Shown piece by piece: positions 26,217-34,410 of a DNA stretch of 64,000 bases (position 1 is the stretch's first letter; the number at the start of each line of letters is the position of its first letter). Location of the stretch: NCBI GenBank assembly GCA_964613665.1, contig CAZTIG010000002.1, positions 147,061 to 211,060 on the forward strand, read 5' to 3'. The stretch is from CAZQFV01 sp964613665 (GTDB taxonomy: Bacteria > Chloroflexota > Chloroflexia > DTKN01). The position numbers and the translations under genes are program-made. The notes beneath the pieces are model-generated. The model was given only the letters and a program-made list of their open reading frames with translations, was not told the origin of the DNA and searched no databases.

Positions 26217-27545
26217 TCACAATCGCTCTGTCTTCTCGGTGAAGCGAATCCCCAGCCGCTGCAGCTCCTCCAGCGCCGGCTCGTAGATCTCCGGCAGCAC
26301 CGGCACGAGCACGCCGCGGGACCGCACCTGGCCTTCCAGGACCAGGCGCACGCCGACGGCGGCCGGCAGGCCGACAGTGCGGTTCATGCTGCTGTCGCCG
26401 TGGGGAACGCCCAGGTCGATCATGGTCGAAGTGATACGCTCCTTGCGATCGGGATACTCGGCCAGGAAGCGGTGCTGCAGGACCAGCAGGTCGCGCTCGC
26501 CGGGGGCGTATGACATCCTGGCCAGCATCGTCGCGGTCATCACGTCCAGGGGCGATTTGCAGCCGGCCGGCAGCGGCTCGTCGCTGAAGAGCCCCAGCCA
26601 CTCCAGGTGACCGATGACAAAGTGCACCGGGGCCAGGCCCAGGAAGGCGGCCACGTCGGCCTTGGTGGCCCGGCCCGGTCGGCCGATGACCCTGGCCATG
26701 AACTGGGCGTAGCTCAGGCCCTCCAGCCCCAGGTCGGTGTCCTCCAACAGGCCCAGCTCGGCGATCCTTTGCAGTGTGGGGCACCAGCCCTGGTTGCGCA
26801 AGGTGCCGCGGAACATCGTCCGGGTCGAGGTGATGCCGTAGGTCTCGGCGTAGGGGATACTGTCGCGGTTGGGGTACCCCTCGAAGGGGATGACCTTGCC
26901 CTCCACCTCGATCGGAACGCACCAGTAGTGCAGGAAGAGCTCGGGCCCGGGGATCTCGACCAGCTCGCCGTACATGCGGTAGCGCGCCGGGTTGCGGCCG
27001 GCCATGATCACCCCGCGCGGGCTCCAGGAGAACTTGTAGCCAAGGGGGTTGTCGTTGGCCTCGGGGGCCGGAAGGCCACCGCACCACGACATGAAGCTGG
27101 TGATCTCGCCGCCGTTCTTCTGCACATGGTGGATCACCTTCATCGCCGTCATGTGGTCGATGCCCGGGTCCACGCCGATCTCGTTCAGCAGGACCAGGTC
27201 CAGCTCCCTGGCCTCGGCGTCGAGGGCCTGCATCTCCGGCTTGACGTAGGAGGTGGTGACCATGTGCTTGCGGGCGCGCAGGCAGGCCCGGGCCACCCGC
27301 GGATGGTAGACAAAGGGCAACAGGCTCACGGCCAGGTCGTGCCCGCGAACGATCTCGTCCAGCCCGGCGTCGCCCTCCTTGTCGATGTCAAAGGCCAGCG
27401 CCCGGCCGTTGGGGTGGTCCCGGACGATCTCCTGCGCCTTGCTGACGGTGCGGCTGGCCACGGTCACGTGGTAGCCGTGATCCAGCAGGTAGCGCACGTG
27501 GGCATTGACCACCAGCCCAGCTCCGAATACGACCACCTTCTTCAT
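26217..27545 (-). CDS. saccharopine dehydrogenase (NAD(P)+, L-glutamate forming) family
   Basis: Enzyme of 442 residues that in the saccharopine pathway splits saccharopine to glutamate and 2-aminoadipate semialdehyde. Rossmann motif VVVFGAGLVVNAHVRYLL is at the N-terminus; NEIGVDPGIDHMTAMKVIH and FMSWCGGLPAPEANDNPLGYKFSWSPRG are signature stretches shared with yeast Lys9 and the SDH half of the animal LKR/SDH enzyme. ATG 27545 follows GAGGAGG; an upstream in-frame ATG at 27581 lacks a site. Directly downstream of the lysine-ketoglutarate reductase, it completes a split bacterial version of the animal bifunctional enzyme. Cytoplasmic. Confidence 0.88.
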   Translation of the reverse strand: MKKVVVFGAGLVVNAHVRYLLDHGYHVTVASRTVSKAQEIVRDHPNGRALAFDIDKEGDAGLDEIVRGHDLAVSLLPFVYHPRVARACLRARKHMVTTSYVKPEMQALDAEARELDLVLLNEIGVDPGIDHMTAMKVIHHVQKNGGEITSFMSWCGGLPAPEANDNPLGYKFSWSPRGVIMAGRNPARYRMYGELVEIPGPELFLHYWCVPIEVEGKVIPFEGYPNRDSIPYAETYGITSTRTMFRGTLRNQGWCPTLQRIAELGLLEDTDLGLEGLSYAQFMARVIGRPGRATKADVAAFLGLAPVHFVIGHLEWLGLFSDEPLPAGCKSPLDVMTATMLARMSYAPGERDLLVLQHRFLAEYPDRKERITSTMIDLGVPHGDSSMNRTVGLPAAVGVRLVLEGQVRSRGVLVPVLPEIYEPALEELQRLGIRFTEKTERL

Positions 27546-27568
27546 GCGAATCCTCCTCGGCAGGTGTG

Positions 27569-27610
27569 CAGCGTTCAGCAAGCAGCTTTCAGCAGTCAGC
27601 TATCAGCGAG
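27569..27610. repeat. heptamer tract, CAGCNNN
   Basis: Six exact 7-base units starting with CAGC: CAGCGTT, CAGCAAG, CAGCTTT, CAGCAGT, CAGCTAT, CAGCGAG. Immediately followed by the 14-mer tract. Confidence 0.85.
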
Positions 27611-27621
27611 CCCCTGTCCCT

Positions 27622-27670
27622 CGTCTATCGTCCTTGGTCTATCGTCCTTGGTCCATCGTCCTTGGTCCAT
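27622..27670. repeat. 14-mer (2 x 7) tract, CGTCCTTGGTCCAT
   Basis: CGTCTAT, then three 14-base copies (27629, 27643, 27657), two identical. The same unit as at 3590-3645 and 29712-29725. Confidence 0.9.
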
Positions 27671-27692
27671 CTTCCCTTCTTCGGCCCGGTGG

Positions 27693-29009
27693 TTAGCCCC
27701 TCAGGTACCGCTCGAGATACCTGTAGTCGGGCGTCAGCCTGCCGTGATAGAGGATGACGGCGCGGGCGATCTCCGAGGGCAGGTCCAGGTCCTCGAAGGG
27801 CACGCTGTAGTCGGCCGTGGCGATGGCCGGGATGTAGGGCTCGAGGATCTCGGCAAAGTACTCGGAGGCCTCGCGCGGCAGCTCGCTGGGCAGGATGTCC
27901 ACGGCCAGGACGACCGGCCCACGGCCGGCCACGCCCATGGCGATCTGGCCGCTCAGCGGATCGTAGACATAGACCGGGTCGTCGGGCTCGGTGGCCCGGA
28001 CGTTGCACTCGATCGACCCCTCGATGTCGCAGCTGGCGTCGCCGATGACGCGCAGCCGCGGTTGCGGGGTCTGGCTGTAGAGCTCACGCAGGTAGGCCTT
28101 GGTCACCAGGCGCGGGTAGCGCTCGTCCCAATAGTTCGAGTTCATCAGCACCGTCAGGTGGGGGGGGTACAGGTCGAAGATGGAGTGATAGTTCTCCGGG
28201 TGCTGGTAATAGCCCTGCAGGTCGAAGCGGACGGCGGGGTCGTTGTGGGCGACGATGTGCTCCTCCTTGAAAAGGACGCGGTAGACGACGTGGCGCGAGG
28301 GCTTGGTGGCATGGGCGACCTTGAGCACCTCGCGGGGCTGGATCTCCACGGTGGGAAGGTCGGCGAGGATCTCCTGGATGCCGCGGCCGACGTTGCCGTA
28401 GCCGGCCACACCGATGATCAGTGGGGTGAGCTCGAGGGGTAGCCCTTCCTTGCGGATGCGCTCGCCGGCCCGCCGGACGTCGGCGCGGGCCGCGGCCAGG
28501 TTCCCGTAGGTGTAGGTGTTGCGCAGGTGGCTGAAGGGATTGGCGATGCCCTCCCAGTCCAGGCGCTGCCCCAGCGCCCACAGGCTCTCGATCATGCCGA
28601 CGACGCCGGCGTGCCAGCCGAAAAAGATCAGCCGCCGGCCGCGCTCGTCGGTGACCTTCTCATAGTCGATCAGGCTGCAACCCAGCTCCATCATGCGCCG
28701 GAGCATGGGCATGTTGTAGGGCTGGCCCTTGATGACGTGGGCGAAAAAGACATAGGTCTTGCCCGGTTGAAAGTACTGCAGCGGGATCTCCTTGACCCCG
28801 AAGATGACGTCGGCCGGCGAGAGGTCTTCCTGCACCAGCGCCCCGGCCTGCCGGAACTCCTCCTCCCCGAACACCCGTACCGGCGAGGGCTGGACGACGA
28901 ACTCGATCCCATACTTCTCGCCCAGCTCGCGCGCCTTCTCCGGAGTGATCGGAACGCGCCGCTCCCAGCGGCTCTTGTCCTCGCGGCGGATCCCAATCCT
29001 GGCAGCCAT
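27693..29009 (-). CDS. lysine-ketoglutarate reductase (saccharopine-forming, LKR half)
   Basis: Protein of 438 residues homologous to the N-terminal half of animal aminoadipate-semialdehyde synthase. It condenses lysine and 2-oxoglutarate with NAD(P)H to saccharopine. IGIRREDKSRWERRVPITP opens the alanine-dehydrogenase/transhydrogenase N-domain; FFAHVIKGQPYNMPMLRRMM and LIDYEKVTDERGRRLIFFGWHAG are diagnostic. IIGVAGYGNVGRGIQEIL is the Rossmann nucleotide loop. The start chosen (29009) has a weak GGGGGTG site. Its promoter is divergent from that of the neighbouring phosphatase. With the next gene it gives a complete saccharopine route for lysine breakdown. Confidence 0.88.
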   Translation of the reverse strand: MAARIGIRREDKSRWERRVPITPEKARELGEKYGIEFVVQPSPVRVFGEEEFRQAGALVQEDLSPADVIFGVKEIPLQYFQPGKTYVFFAHVIKGQPYNMPMLRRMMELGCSLIDYEKVTDERGRRLIFFGWHAGVVGMIESLWALGQRLDWEGIANPFSHLRNTYTYGNLAAARADVRRAGERIRKEGLPLELTPLIIGVAGYGNVGRGIQEILADLPTVEIQPREVLKVAHATKPSRHVVYRVLFKEEHIVAHNDPAVRFDLQGYYQHPENYHSIFDLYPPHLTVLMNSNYWDERYPRLVTKAYLRELYSQTPQPRLRVIGDASCDIEGSIECNVRATEPDDPVYVYDPLSGQIAMGVAGRGPVVLAVDILPSELPREASEYFAEILEPYIPAIATADYSVPFEDLDLPSEIARAVILYHGRLTPDYRYLERYLRG

Positions 29010-29104
29010 CTTGCACCCCCGTGTGCCGGCGCAGTCGTTGCGCCACAAAAAGCAGGGCACCCCCATTGGTCCCCTGCGGCGGTCCTCGCCCAGACAGCAG
29101 TTAT

Positions 29105-29133
29105 ATTATACACGAGAACCCTTTTTCCGACAA
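29105..29133 (-). promoter_or_regulatory. sigma-70 type promoter of the lysine-catabolic operon
   Basis: Minus strand: TTGTCG (29133-29128), 17 bases, TATAAT (29110-29105). Leader of about 90 bases. Confidence 0.75.
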
Positions 29134-29138
29134 ACGGT

Positions 29139-29167
29139 TTGCTGCCGGTGTGGAGATGTGGTAGAAT
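29139..29167 (+). promoter_or_regulatory. sigma-70 type promoter of the PTP gene
   Basis: TTGCTG (29139-29144), 17 bases, TAGAAT (29162-29167) with TGG extension. Its -35 nearly abuts the -35 of the divergent promoter. Confidence 0.7.
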
Positions 29168-29200
29168 GTCCGCATTCAGGCACTATCGTAGGTCAGCAAG

Positions 29201-29671
29201 ATGAACTATGCCTACTGGGTCCTCCCCGGCCTGCTCGCTGGCCGGCCGGGACCGGATGAGTTTCCCTGGGACCTGCGCGAGTTGCGCCGGGCCGGCTTCG
29301 GGGCCATCCTCTCGCTGCACGCGGGGGGCATCGACCCGGCCGAGATCGGCCAGCACGGCCTGGCCCATCTGCTCCTGCCCCTGCCCGGCTCGGTCCCACC
29401 GACACCACAGGACATCGTCGTTTACCGGGTGCAGCTGCCCCAGGCCTGGGCCTTTATCGCCCAGCACGTGGTCGGCGGTATCCCCACACTGGTGCACTGC
29501 CACGCCGGCCGCGACCGCACCGGGGTGGTGCTGGCCGGCTACCTCTGCGCCGCGCTGGGGCTCCCGCCGGCCGAGGCGATCGCCCGGCTGCGCGCGGCCA
29601 AGCCCAGCGCGCTCACCGCGCCGGGATACGCCGAACTGGTCTACGAGTTGGCCCTGAACTCCTCGAAGTAG
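29201..29671 (+). CDS. dual-specificity/tyrosine phosphatase-like protein
   Basis: Cys-dependent phosphatase of 156 residues. The P-loop LVHCHAGRDRTGVVLAGYL contains the HCX5R signature (HCHAGRDR) followed by Thr-Gly, as in active DSP/PTP enzymes. FGAILSLHAGGID upstream of it and HLLLPLPGSVPPTPQDI fit the general acid loop region, though the usual Asp is not clear. No signal peptide. Leader of about 25 bases. Its substrate, protein or phosphoinositide/nucleotide, cannot be told. Confidence 0.8.
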   Translation: MNYAYWVLPGLLAGRPGPDEFPWDLRELRRAGFGAILSLHAGGIDPAEIGQHGLAHLLLPLPGSVPPTPQDIVVYRVQLPQAWAFIAQHVVGGIPTLVHCHAGRDRTGVVLAGYLCAALGLPPAEAIARLRAAKPSALTAPGYAELVYELALNSSK

Positions 29672-29711
29672 CCTTCGGTTCTCAGCTCCCTCTGCGCATG
29701 ATATACTCCAT

Positions 29712-29737
29712 CGTCCTTGGTCCATCGTCTCTCCATC
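29712..29737. repeat. 14-mer repeat, single copy plus degenerate half
   Basis: CGTCCTTGGTCCAT (29712-29725) identical to the units at 27643 and 27657, followed by CGTCTCTCCATC. Lies just before the fpg promoter. Confidence 0.8.
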
Positions 29738-29750
29738 CCCTCCTCCCGAA

Positions 29751-29779
29751 TTGACCTTGCCCCCCCTCCGTGGTAAAAT
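29751..29779 (+). promoter_or_regulatory. sigma-70 type promoter of the fpg-like gene
   Basis: TTGACC (29751-29756), 17 bases, TAAAAT (29774-29779) with TGG extension. Confidence 0.8.
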
Positions 29780-29820
29780 CGCAGCGGCGAAATCGTGTGG
29801 CGGCGAAAGGAGCGCGTGCC

Positions 29821-30678
29821 ATGCCTGAGCTTCCCGATATCGTCGTCCTGGCCCGCAGCATGGACCAGGCCCTGGCCGGCCGGACCGTCGCCGGGGTGAC
29901 CGTGAACCAGCCCCGCTGCCTCAACCTGCCGGCCGAGGAGTTCGTACAGGCCGTGGCCGGCCGCACCTGCCGGCGCGTCGGCCAGCGCGGCAAGTGGGTG
30001 CTGGCCCACCTGGACAGCGGCGCCGTCCTGGCCTTTAACCTGGGCATGGGCGGCGAGCTGCGGCTGCACGGCCCGGGCGAGACGCCCGACCCGCGGCGCG
30101 AACGCGTCGTCCTGCACCTGGACGATAGCAGCGCCCTGTGGGCCCACTTCTGGTGGTTCGGCCACGTGCACTGGCTGCCCCAGGGCGACCTGGCCGCGCA
30201 CCCGCAGATCGGCCGGCTGGGGCCCGAGCCGCTGGCCGACGACTTTACCGCCGAGCGGCTGGCGGAGATGCTGCGCGGCCGGCGTGGGGCCATCAAGAAG
30301 TACCTCCTCGACCAATCGTTCCTGGCCGGCATCGGCAACGTCTACATCCAGGACATCCTCTGGCACGCCCGCCTGCACCCGCTGCGGCCGGCCAACACCC
30401 TGGATGCCGCCGACGTGGAGCGGCTGCACCGGGCCATCCGCCACGTCCTGGAGGAAGGCCTCCGCTGGGGCGGCGGCCCGGGCGAGCAGGACGTCTGGGG
30501 CCACCCCGGCCACTACCACGAGCACCTGCAGGTGGGCTACCGCACCGGCAAGCCCTGCCCGCAGTGCGGGACGCTGGTGGAGGAGCTGCGGGTGGGCTCG
30601 ACCACCAGCTACATCTGCCCACAGTGCCAGCCGCCGTACATCACCACGAAGGCAGCAGGGCACAAAGAGACCCGTTGA
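29821..30678 (+). CDS. Fpg/Nei family DNA glycosylase (formamidopyrimidine-DNA glycosylase-like)
   Basis: Base-excision repair glycosylase/AP lyase, 285 residues. The N-terminus PELPDI gives the catalytic Pro (after Met removal) and Glu. GKWVLAHLDSGAVLAFNLGMGGEL carries the DNA-contacting Lys; QSFLAGIGNVYIQDILWHARLHP is the helix-2-turn-helix; a C-terminal zinc finger has CPQC and CPQC pairs. The fifth residue pattern PELPD (rather than PELPE) and GMGGEL deviate slightly from Fpg. The last dozen residues (TTKAAGHKETR) lie beyond the zinc finger and are encoded by octamer repeats. ATG 29821 follows AAAGGAG. Followed by ogt, a second DNA repair gene. Confidence 0.9.
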   Translation: MPELPDIVVLARSMDQALAGRTVAGVTVNQPRCLNLPAEEFVQAVAGRTCRRVGQRGKWVLAHLDSGAVLAFNLGMGGELRLHGPGETPDPRRERVVLHLDDSSALWAHFWWFGHVHWLPQGDLAAHPQIGRLGPEPLADDFTAERLAEMLRGRRGAIKKYLLDQSFLAGIGNVYIQDILWHARLHPLRPANTLDAADVERLHRAIRHVLEEGLRWGGGPGEQDVWGHPGHYHEHLQVGYRTGKPCPQCGTLVEELRVGSTTSYICPQCQPPYITTKAAGHKETR

Positions 30679-30701
30679 CCGTGACCACCAAGACACGAAG
30701 A
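30645..30701. repeat. octamer tract, CACNAAGR, overlapping the fpg 3' end
   Basis: CACGAAGG, CAGCAGGG, CACAAAGA (30645-30668) inside the coding sequence, then CACCAAGA, CACGAAGA (30686-30701) just after the stop. Confidence 0.8.
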
Positions 30702-30784
30702 TGAGTGCTTTCTGCGCCAGGCCATCGCCCTAGCCGGCCAGGCCCGGCGCGGCCCGCTACACAACTGACCGCAGAGGATACCCC

Positions 30785-31339
30785 ATGCGTTCCAACCCGC
30801 TGGCGCTCTTTCCAACCCCCTTCGGCAAGTTCCTGATTGCCTGGAGCGAGACGGCCGCCGGGCTGCGGGTGGACTGGATCCACCTGCCCCGGGAACGGGA
30901 TGCCGAGGAGGAGTACTTCCTGAACAAGTACGGCACTCCCCTGGAGGCAGTCCCCGCCATCGCTGACCTGGCCGGGCAGATCGCCCGCTTTCTGGAAGGA
31001 GAGCCGGTCCAGTTCTCCCTGGACCTGCTGAACCTGGAGAGGTGCCCGGCCTTTCAGCGCCGCGTGCTGCTGGCCGAGTACGCCATCCCGCGCGGCTGGG
31101 TCAGCACCTACGGGCGCATCGCCCGCTACCTGGGCGTGCCCGGCGCGGCCCGCGCCGTCGGCGGGGCGCTGGCCCGCAACCCCTTCCCCATCGTCATCCC
31201 ATGCCACCGGGCCGTCGCCGCCGGCGGCCGGCTGGGCGGCTACCAGGGCGGGCCGGCCATGAAGCGGGCCCTGCTGGAGATGGAAGGGGTGCAGTTCGGC
31301 CCAGACGGCAGGGTCAGGGGCGACAGGTACTGCTACTGA
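30785..31339 (+). CDS. ogt: methylated-DNA--protein-cysteine methyltransferase
   Basis: Suicide repair protein of 184 residues that takes alkyl groups from O6-alkylguanine onto its own cysteine. The catalytic motif FPIVIPCHRAV is intact, followed by GGRLGGYQGGPAMKRALLEMEG. The HTH that inserts the Arg finger reads WVSTYGRIARYLGVPGAARAVGGALARNP. The N-terminal domain is of Ogt type. It follows fpg by about 105 bases, possibly in one transcript, giving a small DNA-repair pair. Confidence 0.95.
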   Translation: MRSNPLALFPTPFGKFLIAWSETAAGLRVDWIHLPRERDAEEEYFLNKYGTPLEAVPAIADLAGQIARFLEGEPVQFSLDLLNLERCPAFQRRVLLAEYAIPRGWVSTYGRIARYLGVPGAARAVGGALARNPFPIVIPCHRAVAAGGRLGGYQGGPAMKRALLEMEGVQFGPDGRVRGDRYCY

Positions 31340-31354
31340 GGAAAGAAGAGCGAA

Positions 31355-31403
31355 GCGTGAAGTGTGAGGAGTGAAGCGTGACAAGTGAGGAGTGAATCGT
31401 GAA
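31355..31403. repeat. heptamer tract, NNGTGAN
   Basis: Seven exact 7-base units each with GTGA at positions 3-6 (GCGTGAA, GTGTGAG, GAGTGAA, GCGTGAC, AAGTGAG, GAGTGAA, TCGTGAA). The last unit supplies the GTG start of the methyltransferase, and GAGGAG inside the tract acts as its ribosome site. Confidence 0.9.
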
Positions 31404-32157
31404 TGAGCACATGGCTACCCCGGCCCAGCAGCGCCTCTACGGCGACCTGGCCTGGACCTGGCCGCTCATCAGCCGGCCGGAGCACTATGCCGGCGAGGCC
31501 GGGCAGTTCCACCAGCTCATCCAGCGCTTTGCTCAGGTTCCGGCGCGCACGCTGCTCGACCTGGGCTGTGGCGCGGGGCACAACGATTCCCACCTGAAGC
31601 GGCACTACCAGGTCACCGGGGTGGACCTGAGCGAGCCCATGCTGGCCCACGCCCGCCGGCTGAACCCGGAGTGTACCTACCTCCAGGGCGACATGCGCGA
31701 CGTGCGCCTGGGGCAGGCCTTTGACGCGGTCATCGTCGCCGACTCGATCGGCTACATGCTCAGCGAGGCCGACCTGCGGGCCGCCTTCCAGACAGCCTGG
31801 GACCACCTCGTCCCCGGCGGCGTCTTCTGCACCTACGCCGAGTGCACAGGCGAGCACTTTCAGCAGAACCGCACCGAGCGTGCGGCCTGCCGCCAGGGCG
31901 ATGTCGAGCTCGTCTTTATCGAGAACTACTACGACCCCGACCCCGCCGACACGACCTACGAGATGACCTTTGTCTACCTGATCCGACGTGGGGGCCGGCT
32001 GACGATCGAGACGGACCAGCACACGGGCGGCGTCTTCCCGCTGGCCACCTGGCTGCGGCTGCTGGCGGAGGTCGGGTTTGCGGTGGAGCAGGTGGAATGG
32101 GCGGAGGAGCAGGTGCCGTCCTTTGTCGGCGTGAAGCCGTCGCCGGGCCGGCCATGA
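31399..32157 (+). CDS. class I SAM-dependent methyltransferase
   Basis: Small-molecule type methyltransferase of 252 residues. Motif I is LLDLGCGAGHNDSHL, motif II region VTGVDLSEPMLAHARR, then GDMRDVRLGQAFDAVIVADSIGYM and the post-motif HLVPGGVFCTY. The C-terminal part (TGGVFPLATWLRLLAEVGFAVEQVEW) is common in this broad group. GTG 31399 is favoured by GGAG in the repeat tract; ATG 31411 is an alternative. Substrate unknown. Overlaps the LMW phosphatase gene by four bases. Confidence 0.85.
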   Translation: MNEHMATPAQQRLYGDLAWTWPLISRPEHYAGEAGQFHQLIQRFAQVPARTLLDLGCGAGHNDSHLKRHYQVTGVDLSEPMLAHARRLNPECTYLQGDMRDVRLGQAFDAVIVADSIGYMLSEADLRAAFQTAWDHLVPGGVFCTYAECTGEHFQQNRTERAACRQGDVELVFIENYYDPDPADTTYEMTFVYLIRRGGRLTIETDQHTGGVFPLATWLRLLAEVGFAVEQVEWAEEQVPSFVGVKPSPGRP

Positions 32158-32696
32158 GCAAGGTCCTCTTTCTCTGCACCGGTAACTACTACCGCAGCCG
32201 CTTCGCCGAGCACCTCTTTGACGCCCTGGCCGAGCGGCAGGGCCTGGACTGGCGGGCCGAGTCGCGCGGTCTGGCGGTGGAGCGGGGCATCTGGAACATC
32301 GGGGCCATCTCCGGCGCCGTCGTCCAAGGCCTGGCCGCCCGCGGCGTGGCCGTGCCGGCCGGCGAACGCTTCCCCCTGCAGGCCACTGCTGCCGACTTCG
32401 CCTCGGCCGACCGGATCATCGCCCTGGACGAGGAGGAGCACCGCCGCCTGGTCGAGGAGCGCTTCCCGGCCTGGACCGGGGAGGTGGAGTACTGGCACGT
32501 GCACGACCTGGACCGGACGACAGGAGAGCAGGGGATGGCGGAGATGGAGGAAAGGGTACGAGAGCTGCTGGCCCGGCTCAGCCCGCCCCCTGCTCCCAGT
32601 CGACGAACTGGCGCTCGTACAGCTCGCGGTAGAGGCCACTACGCGCCAGCAGCTCCTCGTGCCGGCCCTGCTCGACGATCTCGCCTCCGTCGATGA
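32154..32696 (+). CDS. low-molecular-weight protein tyrosine phosphatase-like
   Basis: LMW-PTP fold, 180 residues as read. The P-loop FLCTGNYYRSRFAEHLF has the CX5R signature; arsenate reductases share this fold, but the CTGNYYRS loop is closer to phosphatases. YWHVHDLDRT near residue 118 corresponds to the general acid loop, with Asp but without the usual DP. Start ATGA overlap with the methyltransferase stop. After about residue 141 (LLARLSPPPAPS) the protein becomes low-complexity Arg/Ala/Pro, and this tail overlaps the 3' end of the convergent ABC gene by 119 bases; the natural stop seems to have been lost or moved. Confidence 0.8.
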   Translation: MSKVLFLCTGNYYRSRFAEHLFDALAERQGLDWRAESRGLAVERGIWNIGAISGAVVQGLAARGVAVPAGERFPLQATAADFASADRIIALDEEEHRRLVEERFPAWTGEVEYWHVHDLDRTTGEQGMAEMEERVRELLARLSPPPAPSRRTGARTARGRGHYAPAAPRAGPARRSRLRR

Positions 32697-34410
32697 CGTA
32701 GATGCAGTCGGCGTGGCGCACCGTGCTCAGGCGGTGGGCGATGACGATGGCTGTGCGTCCCCGCAGCAGCTGCGCCAGCGCCTCCTGGATCAGCGCCTCG
32801 GTGACCGTGTCCACGCTGGAGGTGGCCTCGTCCAGGATCAGGATGCGCGGGTCCACCAGCAGGGCCCGGGCGATGCAGATGAGCTGCCGCTGCCCCACCG
32901 ACAGGTTGACCCCGCCCTCCAGAACGCGCGTGTCGTAGCCGTCGGGCAGTCGCCGGATAAAGTCGTCGGCGTTGGCCAGGCGCGCGGCGGCGGCGACCTC
33001 CTCGGCGCTGGCCTGCGGCCGGCCGAAGCGGATGTTGTCGATCACCGTCCCGGAAAAGAGAAAGGGGTCCTGCGGCACCAGGCCCATTTGCCGGTGCAGG
33101 CTCTCCACCGTCATCTCGCGCACGTCGCGCCCGTCGATCAGCACGGCCCCGGCGGTCGCCTCGTAGAAGCGCGCCACCAGGTTGGCGATGGAGGTCTTGC
33201 CCGCCCCGGTCGGACCCACCAGGGCCACGACCTGGCCCGGCTCGATGGTCATCTGCACGTGGTGCAGCACGTCCAGGTCGGGTGTGTAGCGAAAGGAGAC
33301 GTCGCGCAGCTCGATCCGGCCGGCCAGCAGCGGGGCCTCGATGGCATCCGGCCGCTCCCGCACGTTCGGCAGCGTGTCGAGCAGCTCCAGCACGCGCTCG
33401 CCCCCGGCCGTAGCCGCCTGCAGCGTGGTGTAGATCTGGCTGAGGTCCTGGATCGGGTCGAAGAAGCGGCTGACGTAGGAGAGAAAGGCCACCACCACGC
33501 CGATGGTCAGCGCCCCACCGGCCACCATCAGCCCGCCCGCAGCCAGCACGATGGCCATCGCCGCCGTGCCCAGTAGGTCCACGGCCGGCAAGAAGGTGAA
33601 GGACAGCGACATCGCGTTGACGTGGGCGTCGCGGTTGGCGCGGTTCACTGTCTCGAAGCGCTCCTGGGTGCTCTCCTCCTGGGCAAAGGCCTGGATCACG
33701 CGCATCCCGCTGATGTTCTCTGCCAGGTCGCCCACCACCGCGCCGATCTTTTCCCGCGTCTGGCGGAAGGCCGCCCGCGCCTGCCGGCTGAACCAGAGGG
33801 TCAGCAGCACCATCAGCGGCAGCACGAGGAAGGTGAGCAACGCCAGGCGCGGCTCCAGCAGGAGCATCACCACGATCGTCCCGACCAGCAGGATGCCGTC
33901 CCCCAGCATGTTGATCAGCCCTTCCGAGAGTAGATCGTTGATCACCTCGACGTCATTGACCACCCGCGAGATGGTCACTCCCACGATGTGCCGGTCGTGG
34001 TAGGGGATGGAGAGGTCCTGCAGGTGGCGAAAGAGCGCGCTGCGCAGCGTGGTCAGCACCTTCTGGCCCACCCAGGACAGGATATAGTTCTGGCCGGCCG
34101 AGGAGAGGTAGCTGGCCGCGAGTGTGGCGGCCAGCCACAGGCAGGTGACCACCAGGCCGGGCACGTCGCCGGCGGCGATGTCGCTGTCGATGGCCACCTT
34201 GACCAGGTAGGGAGCCAGCAGGCCGGCGGCGGAGGAGACCAGCATCAGCAGCGTGCCCAGAACGAGCAGCGGCCAGTACGGGAGCACGAAGCGCAACAGG
34301 CGCAGCAGGACCCGCCCGCTGATGCGGCCCTCGCCGCCCTTGGAGCCGAAGCTGTCCAGCACCTGGCCCGGGCCACGCATCCCCACGTTGCTCTCGAAGC
34401 TGAAACTCAC
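32578..34410 (-). CDS. ABC exporter half-transporter, catalytic partner
   Basis: Type IV (multidrug/lipid) exporter, 610 residues: an N-terminal six-helix membrane domain (from about residue 35), then the ATPase. Walker A GPTGAGKTS, Walker B ILILDEATSSVD with catalytic Glu, H-loop IAHRLSTV are canonical; the signature is LSVGQ instead of LSGGQ. It overlaps the next half-transporter (upstream on the strand) by four bases (ATGA). The pattern of canonical Glu/His here and degenerate ones in the partner is that of heterodimeric exporters such as TM287/288 and BmrCD. Controlled together with its partner by the MarR gene. Confidence 0.92.
   Translation of the reverse strand: MSFSFESNVGMRGPGQVLDSFGSKGGEGRISGRVLLRLLRFVLPYWPLLVLGTLLMLVSSAAGLLAPYLVKVAIDSDIAAGDVPGLVVTCLWLAATLAASYLSSAGQNYILSWVGQKVLTTLRSALFRHLQDLSIPYHDRHIVGVTISRVVNDVEVINDLLSEGLINMLGDGILLVGTIVVMLLLEPRLALLTFLVLPLMVLLTLWFSRQARAAFRQTREKIGAVVGDLAENISGMRVIQAFAQEESTQERFETVNRANRDAHVNAMSLSFTFLPAVDLLGTAAMAIVLAAGGLMVAGGALTIGVVVAFLSYVSRFFDPIQDLSQIYTTLQAATAGGERVLELLDTLPNVRERPDAIEAPLLAGRIELRDVSFRYTPDLDVLHHVQMTIEPGQVVALVGPTGAGKTSIANLVARFYEATAGAVLIDGRDVREMTVESLHRQMGLVPQDPFLFSGTVIDNIRFGRPQASAEEVAAAARLANADDFIRRLPDGYDTRVLEGGVNLSVGQRQLICIARALLVDPRILILDEATSSVDTVTEALIQEALAQLLRGRTAIVIAHRLSTVRHADCIYVIDGGEIVEQGRHEELLARSGLYRELYERQFVDWEQGAG

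Noticed and set aside
32154..32290. Arsenate reductase function for the LMW phosphatase
   Set aside because: The CX5R loop alone does not separate the two, and the extra redox cysteines of ArsC are not seen; no other ars gene is near.
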